A DNA stretch of 28,410 nucleotides from Lachnospiraceae bacterium (GTDB lineage: Bacteria > Bacillota > Clostridia > Lachnospirales > Lachnospiraceae): positions 1-28,410 of the forward strand of contig JAGDCQ010000306.1 of the NCBI GenBank assembly GCA_017958465.1, in the 5' to 3' direction. Positions 23,396 through 28,410 of this stretch are shown here, piece after piece. The stretch's first letter is position 1; every line of letters starts with the position of its first letter. A program made the position numbers and the translations under genes. Under the pieces are notes generated by a model. It searched no databases, had not been told where the DNA came from, and saw only the letters and a program-made list of their open reading frames with translations.

Positions 23396-25813
23396 ATGGC
23401 AACTAACAGACCTGAGGGCCGTAACGTCAGACATTCCAGCGGTCAGGGAACAGTCGGAAAGACCGGCGACGGTTTAGGAACAGGGAGAGTCGGAAATGCC
23501 GACTACTCCGGAAAACGCAGGGGAAGCTCCGGCGGGGCCGGCGGCTCCGGTGGTTTCGGCGGCGGCGGGATCCCCACAAGAGGGATCTTTGGCGGAAGCG
23601 GTCTCCTCATCATCATCGTTATCGTGTTCTTCCTGATAAGAAGCTGCGGCGGCGCTAAATCCGGGCTTCTCGGCGCACTGACGGGCCTTGTGAGCAACAA
23701 CGGGGCATCAAGCGTTTTAAGCCTTCTTGGCGCAGGTACGGATTACTCAACAACAACAGCGGATTACAGCACAGCGGCAGGTGCAACGGTGGTTTCCTCC
23801 ACAGACAAGGCCCTTGATACCACTGTCGCAAGAGGCTCAAGAGAGAAATACACAAAGATCCAGGGTAACGGCAAGGACACTTTCACCATCCTTGTTTATA
23901 TGTGCGGTACGGACCTTGAGTCCAAGCACGGCATGGCTTCCTCGGACCTTAGTGAAATGGCGAGAGCCACGCTTTCAAACAATGTGAACATCATTGTTTA
24001 CACCGGCGGTACAAAATCCTGGCGTACCAGCGCCATCAGCAACACCACAAACCAGATCTACAAGATAGAGAACGGCGGGCTTACAAGGCTTGAGAGCGAT
24101 ATGGGCAGCAAGAGTATGACAGACCCCAATACTCTCGTGGAGTTTTTGAACTACGGCTTCAGCAAATACCCTGCAAACCGCATGGCTCTCATCTTCTGGG
24201 ATCACGGCGGCGGATCCGTTACAGGCTTTGGTCACGACGAGAAGTTCTCGTCTTCCGGTTCCATGACCCTTGCAGGCATCGACACCGCGCTTAAGAAAGT
24301 CAACAAGAAGTTCGATTTTATCGGCTTTGACGCCTGCCTGATGGCAACCCTTGAAAACGGCCTGATGCTGGCGGATTACGCGGATTACATGATCGCTTCC
24401 GAGGAAACGGAGCCCGGCGTTGGCTGGTATTACACCAACTGGCTCACAAAGCTTTCCCAGAACACTTCTATGCCTACCACAGAGCTTGGCAAGAACATCG
24501 TTGACGATTTCATCACTGTCTGCGCCCAGAAGTGCAGAGGTCAGAATACGACCCTTTCGCTTGTGGACCTTGCGGAGCTCTCAAATACCGTTCCTTCGGC
24601 GCTCAAGAGCTTTGCTTCTTCCACAAAGGGCCTTATCGACGGCAAGAAGTTTGATACGGTGGCAAACGCAAGAAGCGCCACAAGAGAGTACGGTTCATCC
24701 CAGAATATCGACCAGATCGACCTTATCGACTTCGCAAACAAGCTGAACACCGCGGAATCCAAGGCTCTGGCAAAGGCCCTTGACGGCGCGATCAAGTACA
24801 ACCGCGCGGGCAGCACCATGAACAACTCTTACGGGATCTCCATCTTCTTCCCGTACAAGAGGCTTTCAAGCGTCGACAAGACAGTCAAGATCTACGATTC
24901 CATCGGCATGGATGCCGATTACACCAAGTGCATAAAGGAGTTTGCAAGCGTTGAAACAGGCGGCCAGGTTTCCGGCGGCGGTGGTTCAAACTCAGTGCTT
25001 GGATCGCTCTTGAACGGCTACTCCCAGGGGACTACAAGCGGCGGAAACGTCGGCAACATCCTTTCGATGCTCTCCGGCCTTACAAACTCCTCTGCCGGCA
25101 GCACCATAGCAGAGGGCCTTGGCACTTCGCTTCTTGGCTTCCTTACGGACCGTTCCATCAGTGACGCCGATATGGCGGATTACCTTGCTGCAAACTACTT
25201 CGATTCCTCAAAGCTTGTCTGGAAGCAGGTAGGCGGCAAGAACGTGATCTCCCTTTCGGACGACCAGTGGGATATGGTGAAGGACATCGAGCTCAACGTT
25301 ATGTATGATGACGGCGAGGGTTACATAGACCTTGGTATGGACAACATCCTCAACTACGACAGCGCAGGCAACCTTATCGGCGATTACGACGGCTCCTGGC
25401 TTGCCATCAACGGTCATGTTGTTGCGTACTACCATGTTTCAACAAGCGACGGCGTCACCACAGGCTATGTTCCCGCTTACGTCAACGGGGATCGCGCAGA
25501 GATCGATATTACTTTCGACAAGCAGAACCCTTACGGGTATATCACCGGCGTAAGGTTTGTTTACACAGACGGTACAGCGGTTGCGGCTAAAAACATGATC
25601 GGCCTCGAACAGGGCGACGAGATCCAGCCCATCTGCGATTACTACGATTACAACGGCAACTACAAGGATTCTTATAAACTCGGGACTTCCTTCAAGCTTG
25701 GCACGACAATAGAGCTTGCAAACGTTACGATAAACGATCCCGAGCACCTTATAGCAACCTATTGCTTCACGGATATTTACCAGGAGAAATACTGGACTCC
25801 GAAGGTTCCGTGA
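23396..25813 (+). CDS. Membrane-anchored clostripain-family (C11) cysteine protease
   Basis: Cysteine peptidase of family C11 with 805 residues. A Gly/Ser/Arg-rich tail (1-66), probably cytoplasmic, precedes one membrane segment (about 69-82) followed by RSCGG, so the rest should face outward. A Ser/Thr-rich stretch with two DYST units (116-127) links to the peptidase region (about 160-520). This has TFTILVYMCGTDLES, the catalytic H270 in FWDHGGGS and C314 in FDACLMA. A Gly-rich linker (522-575) leads to a C-terminal region (590-805) of unknown, probably beta-rich fold with many Asp, Tyr and Gly. C11 enzymes such as clostripain often cut after Arg or Lys and can self-process, but the specificity here is unknown. 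A GGGAGG site lies seven bases before the ATG. Confidence 0.9.
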   Translation: MATNRPEGRNVRHSSGQGTVGKTGDGLGTGRVGNADYSGKRRGSSGGAGGSGGFGGGGIPTRGIFGGSGLLIIIVIVFFLIRSCGGAKSGLLGALTGLVSNNGASSVLSLLGAGTDYSTTTADYSTAAGATVVSSTDKALDTTVARGSREKYTKIQGNGKDTFTILVYMCGTDLESKHGMASSDLSEMARATLSNNVNIIVYTGGTKSWRTSAISNTTNQIYKIENGGLTRLESDMGSKSMTDPNTLVEFLNYGFSKYPANRMALIFWDHGGGSVTGFGHDEKFSSSGSMTLAGIDTALKKVNKKFDFIGFDACLMATLENGLMLADYADYMIASEETEPGVGWYYTNWLTKLSQNTSMPTTELGKNIVDDFITVCAQKCRGQNTTLSLVDLAELSNTVPSALKSFASSTKGLIDGKKFDTVANARSATREYGSSQNIDQIDLIDFANKLNTAESKALAKALDGAIKYNRAGSTMNNSYGISIFFPYKRLSSVDKTVKIYDSIGMDADYTKCIKEFASVETGGQVSGGGGSNSVLGSLLNGYSQGTTSGGNVGNILSMLSGLTNSSAGSTIAEGLGTSLLGFLTDRSISDADMADYLAANYFDSSKLVWKQVGGKNVISLSDDQWDMVKDIELNVMYDDGEGYIDLGMDNILNYDSAGNLIGDYDGSWLAINGHVVAYYHVSTSDGVTTGYVPAYVNGDRAEIDITFDKQNPYGYITGVRFVYTDGTAVAAKNMIGLEQGDEIQPICDYYDYNGNYKDSYKLGTSFKLGTTIELANVTINDPEHLIATYCFTDIYQEKYWTPKVP

Positions 25814-25867
25814 TATCTGAACAACGTTTAGCTCCGGCAGGTTCAGGCGCCGGCGCAAAGGAGGAAT

Positions 25868-26368
25868 ATGAGTTTATTAACAGACTGGCGTAAACTCGCC
25901 TATGAAACCGAGCGTTCCCAGAGGGACAATGAGCTTTTCTGGGCCACATATTTTAACAACGAGCAGGGGATATACGAAAAGCTCCTGGCAGCTCCGAAGG
26001 AGACTGTTTCAGGCACAGTAAAGGAGCTTGCGGAGAAATACGGCTGCACCGTAAGGCTGATCACAGGTTTTCTTGACGGCATCAACGATTCCCTTAAGAC
26101 CCCGAACCCCATCGAGGAGATGACAGAGGATACCACAGTCACTCTTGATATCGACCACGAAAAGCTCTATTACAACATGGTTGGCGCAAAGGCAGACTGG
26201 CTGTACAACCTCCCTGCATGGGACGACATCCTTACCGAGGAGCGCAGGAAAGAGCTTTACAAGGAGCAGAAGAATTCCGGCACCGTGCGTGTTGAAAAGA
26301 AGGTCGGACGTAACGACCCCTGCCCTTGCGGAAGCGGCAAGAAATATAAGTTCTGCTGCGGAAGGTAA
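25868..26368 (+). CDS. SEC-C zinc-motif protein
   Basis: Small cytoplasmic protein of 166 residues. The body (1-140) is helical and charged, with no family I can name beyond a conserved pattern ELAEKYGCTVRLITGFLDGI (53-72). The last 21 residues form an SEC-C motif, VGRNDPCPCGSGKKYKFCCG, which binds zinc through CxCx8CC as at the C-terminus of SecA. SEC-C modules mediate contact with SecB or with ribosomes and other partners. It follows the protease gene by 54 bases, with AAAGGAGG three bases before the ATG, and ends at a terminator. A link to export or proteolysis is suggested only by context. Confidence 0.87.
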   Translation: MSLLTDWRKLAYETERSQRDNELFWATYFNNEQGIYEKLLAAPKETVSGTVKELAEKYGCTVRLITGFLDGINDSLKTPNPIEEMTEDTTVTLDIDHEKLYYNMVGAKADWLYNLPAWDDILTEERRKELYKEQKNSGTVRVEKKVGRNDPCPCGSGKKYKFCCGR

Positions 26369-26400
26369 GAACGGGACACACGATATTGAAAGACATAGTG

Positions 26401-26432
26401 AAAGGACCGTCGAAATCATCGGCGGTCCTTTT
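26401..26432. terminator. Bidirectional terminator between convergent genes
   Basis: AAAGGACCG (26401-26409) and CGGTCCTTT (26423-26431) pair around a 13-base loop that can pair further. The plus strand ends in TTTT, while the minus strand ends with only three Ts before CACT. The convergent SEC-C and HAD genes end 33 and 17 bases away. Confidence 0.75.
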
Positions 26433-26448
26433 GATATACATAGCAATT

Positions 26449-26940
26449 TTAACCCAGGCGGTCCAGCAGCTTTTTCTCGTAGTTTGCGCACACATTTACG
26501 GTATGAGTTGCTTTCATGCCTGCTACCACCACTTTAAGGAGAAGGCTGTAGGTGTCGTCCACCAGCTCGCAATCCTCTAAGGGAACGTTGAATTTTGCGG
26601 CATAATCCCGCATCACACCTATCTTGTCCTCGGCACAGCCGACAGTCAGGATCTCTTCGAAAAGCCCGGGATAATTCATTGCAATGAACTTCTCCTTCGC
26701 CCTGACCTCAGGATCATTGTAAACCGCAGTAAGCACAAACGTCCGGTTTCCGGCCTTCTTGTTCTCCTCGGCATAATCGATCATCGCGGGAACAGCTGAG
26801 CAATACTTGTAGCCGTCTTCGCCTGCCGCTTCGCAGTACGGGCCCCAGGCATCATCATCCATGCCGATCTTGAAGGTGCCATCCACCGGATAACCCGGCG
26901 CACTGATAGTTCCATCTACATCAAAAAACACAAGCTTCAT
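26449..26940 (-). CDS. HAD-superfamily hydrolase
   Basis: Small haloacid-dehalogenase-type phosphatase of 163 residues. Motif I is DVDGT with nucleophile D7 and acid D9, motif II is the Thr at 71 (LTAVY), motif III the Lys at 106 (AEDKIG) and motif IV the acidic pair D128/D129 (ELVDDT). A compact insertion after motif I (about 15-50, with several Asp and aromatic residues) stands in for a cap. The set of motifs suggests an active phosphatase, but the substrate is not evident. Its ATG shares one base with the stop codon of the hydrogenase-type chemoreceptor gene (TGATG), so translation is probably coupled to it. Confidence 0.88.
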   Translation of the reverse strand: MKLVFFDVDGTISAPGYPVDGTFKIGMDDDAWGPYCEAAGEDGYKYCSAVPAMIDYAEENKKAGNRTFVLTAVYNDPEVRAKEKFIAMNYPGLFEEILTVGCAEDKIGVMRDYAAKFNVPLEDCELVDDTYSLLLKVVVAGMKATHTVNVCANYEKKLLDRLG

Positions 26941-28410
26941 CAGCCATGACTCCTTGTAAGGTTCTCAAGCTCTTCACTGACTTTATCCACTGAATCGGAT
27001 ACTATGCTTACGGACTCCGAGATCTGCTTTGTTGACTCCGCAAGGCTTGTGGTCCTCTCGTTTACACCGGATACAATGTTCAGAAGGGTCTTTGTCTCGG
27101 ATACGATCTTTTCGATGTATTCGCGGATCTTCTGGTTGTTCGTAGAGCTGCCTGCCGCAGTTTCCCTTGAAGTTGCGGCAAGCGAATTGATCTCATCGGC
27201 TACTACCGCAAACCCGCGGCCTGCCTCGCCTGCTCTTGCAGCCTCAATGGAAGCGTTGAGCGCAAGAAGGTTTGTCTGGGATGCGATGCTTACAACCATT
27301 GCATTGCTCTCCTCCAGCTCATGGAGAACGTCGAGGATGGTCGACATAGAGCTGTCAAGGTTCTGGCAGAAGTTCTGGACATCAAGAACATCCTCGGAAA
27401 TGCCCGCAGTCTCGGAAGCATTATCATTATTGCCCGCGATCACGGAATTAAGAGATTCCTTGAGGGCGCCAAAGTGAGCGTTGATATTGTCGATGGCTTC
27501 ATAAAGCCTTGTCTGGCTGGCATTGATGGTCGCGCGCTCTTCCTCAACCTGAGCCTGAGCGGTCGCACGCTCATTTTCAACGATATTCTTGAGATAGTGA
27601 ACGCAGTTTTCCTTGTGGTTGAACCCGTTGTAGATAGCTGTGGCCATATCTTTACATGTGTCATACCCACAGCAGGAGCAGTTGATCTTGCGGGATTCCT
27701 CGTCTGTCTTCTGCATGGACGCAAATATCCTGTCGAGCTCAGACTGCGAAGGGATCCTGAACCTGCAGGTGGAGGACCTGTCGGTATATCGCCTCAGATA
27801 ATCGTTAAGGTTCAGCTTCTCGAACTGCTTGTTAAGCGCCTTCATACGCTGCTCCGGCGTAAGCTTCTTGGACCAGGCATCATTCTTCTTAACGTTCTTT
27901 ACGGACTCTCTGATATTGAGGAGCGCGCAGAGCGCGTCGTCCGTCTCGGAGATCCCGGGATCCATGCCTGTACCGCAGATACAGCCGTTTTCGCAGTTAA
28001 GCGCATCGATGAAGAGATAAGGGGTTTTATGCCTTGAGATTTTTTCCTTGTTGGCCTTGAGGAAGTTGTACATCCTCTTTTCGCCCTCTATCTGGCGGAT
28101 AAACACGCTCTCGCCAAGGAGCCAGTAAACGTTCTCCTTAAGTCCGCCGGGTTCAGGGTAGATGGAACCGAGACCGTATTCGATCTCGTCGGAGCATGCA
28201 GGCCCTGAGATCTTGTTCTTGCGGACATAGTCCATAAGGTGGTCAAAGGTTACGTTGTATTCGATATATCCCTTGTTGTTGGGATCGTCTATCTCGTTTT
28301 TCTTTGCGATGCAGGGGCTGATGAAGGCGAGCTTGTCTGTTACGCCCATCTCCTTCTTTGCGTAGATGGCGGTACACATCATGGGGCTCTGTACCGGGAA
28401 AAGGGACGGG
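26940..28410 (-). CDS. Soluble chemoreceptor with [FeFe]-hydrogenase-like domain (N-terminus beyond the right edge)
   Basis: The frame is open to the right edge, so the ATG at 28382 is internal and the start lies outside. Numbering from that Met, residues 1-160 match the C-terminal part of the [FeFe]-hydrogenase large subunit: SPCIAKKNE (22-30) and CENGC (130-134) correspond to the second and third H-cluster motifs, and the first lies beyond the edge. A second Cys group (C235, C237, C238, C243, C260) looks like a 4Fe-4S domain. A coiled coil (265-310) leads to a methyl-accepting signalling domain with hairpin-tip sequence NASIEAARAGEAGRGFAVVA (376-395). There is no membrane segment, so it should be cytoplasmic. 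Such proteins are thought to sense H2 or redox state for chemotaxis; the ligand here is inferred. Confidence 0.9.
   Translation of the reverse strand, partial: PSLFPVQSPMMCTAIYAKKEMGVTDKLAFISPCIAKKNEIDDPNNKGYIEYNVTFDHLMDYVRKNKISGPACSDEIEYGLGSIYPEPGGLKENVYWLLGESVFIRQIEGEKRMYNFLKANKEKISRHKTPYLFIDALNCENGCICGTGMDPGISETDDALCALLNIRESVKNVKKNDAWSKKLTPEQRMKALNKQFEKLNLNDYLRRYTDRSSTCRFRIPSQSELDRIFASMQKTDEESRKINCSCCGYDTCKDMATAIYNGFNHKENCVHYLKNIVENERATAQAQVEEERATINASQTRLYEAIDNINAHFGALKESLNSVIAGNNDNASETAGISEDVLDVQNFCQNLDSSMSTILDVLHELEESNAMVVSIASQTNLLALNASIEAARAGEAGRGFAVVADEINSLAATSRETAAGSSTNNQKIREYIEKIVSETKTLLNIVSGVNERTTSLAESTKQISESVSIVSDSVDKVSEELENLTRSHG

Noticed and set aside
1..28410. Mobile elements, CRISPR arrays, tRNA or rRNA genes
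   Set aside because: I saw no terminal repeats, transposase or integrase motifs, regular repeat-spacer arrays, or cloverleaf or rRNA sequence in the short gaps.

Overview
The window looks like chromosomal DNA of a Gram-positive anaerobe of class Clostridia, most likely family Lachnospiraceae. The evidence is the firmicute gene block HU, RqcP, DivIC, TilS, Hpt, FtsH, together with NfnAB-type flavoproteins, a sensory [FeFe]-hydrogenase-like chemoreceptor, a clostripain-family (C11) protease and several c-di-GMP or two-component signalling proteins. Shine-Dalgarno sites are strong, and sigma-A-type promoters can be read in several gaps. Base composition is near 50% GC and even throughout. I see no insertion sequence, phage gene, CRISPR array, rRNA or tRNA. 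No gap longer than 300 bases lacks a gene.

Positions 1-9430, all on the minus strand (read from high to low coordinates): HU (hup), then a terminator-like hairpin, then rqcP, divIC, tilS, hpt, ftsH, a 1171-residue hybrid histidine kinase, an SbcD-like nuclease, and the first codons of a further gene at the left edge. Genes are tightly packed or overlapping. The sporulation genes yabP, yabQ and spoIIE, which sit in this block in Bacillus, are missing, which fits a lineage that does not sporulate.

Positions 9636-17494, minus strand: one probable operon from a promoter at 17466-17494. It encodes NfnA and NfnB (an electron-bifurcating NADH/NADPH/ferredoxin transhydrogenase, or a close relative), an aconitase-family hydratase, a eukaryote-type NADP-isocitrate dehydrogenase, and a secreted wall enzyme that joins a degenerate S11 domain to an M15 zinc peptidase and a peptidoglycan-binding domain. 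The first four suggest 2-oxoglutarate synthesis tied to NADPH balancing. A pair of 12-bp direct repeats upstream of the promoter is a candidate control site.

Positions 17651-22441, minus strand: a small uncharacterised protein with its own terminator, a diguanylate cyclase, ProC and a MATE transporter. The MATE terminator hairpin and the proC promoter share sequence.

Positions 22715-26368, plus strand: an uncharacterised 215-residue protein, a membrane-anchored C11 protease and an SEC-C zinc-motif protein, closely spaced and ended by a terminator shared with the convergent gene.

Positions 26449-28410, minus strand: a soluble chemoreceptor whose N-terminal part is an [FeFe]-hydrogenase-like domain (cut by the right edge), followed with a 1-nt overlap by a small HAD-family protein.
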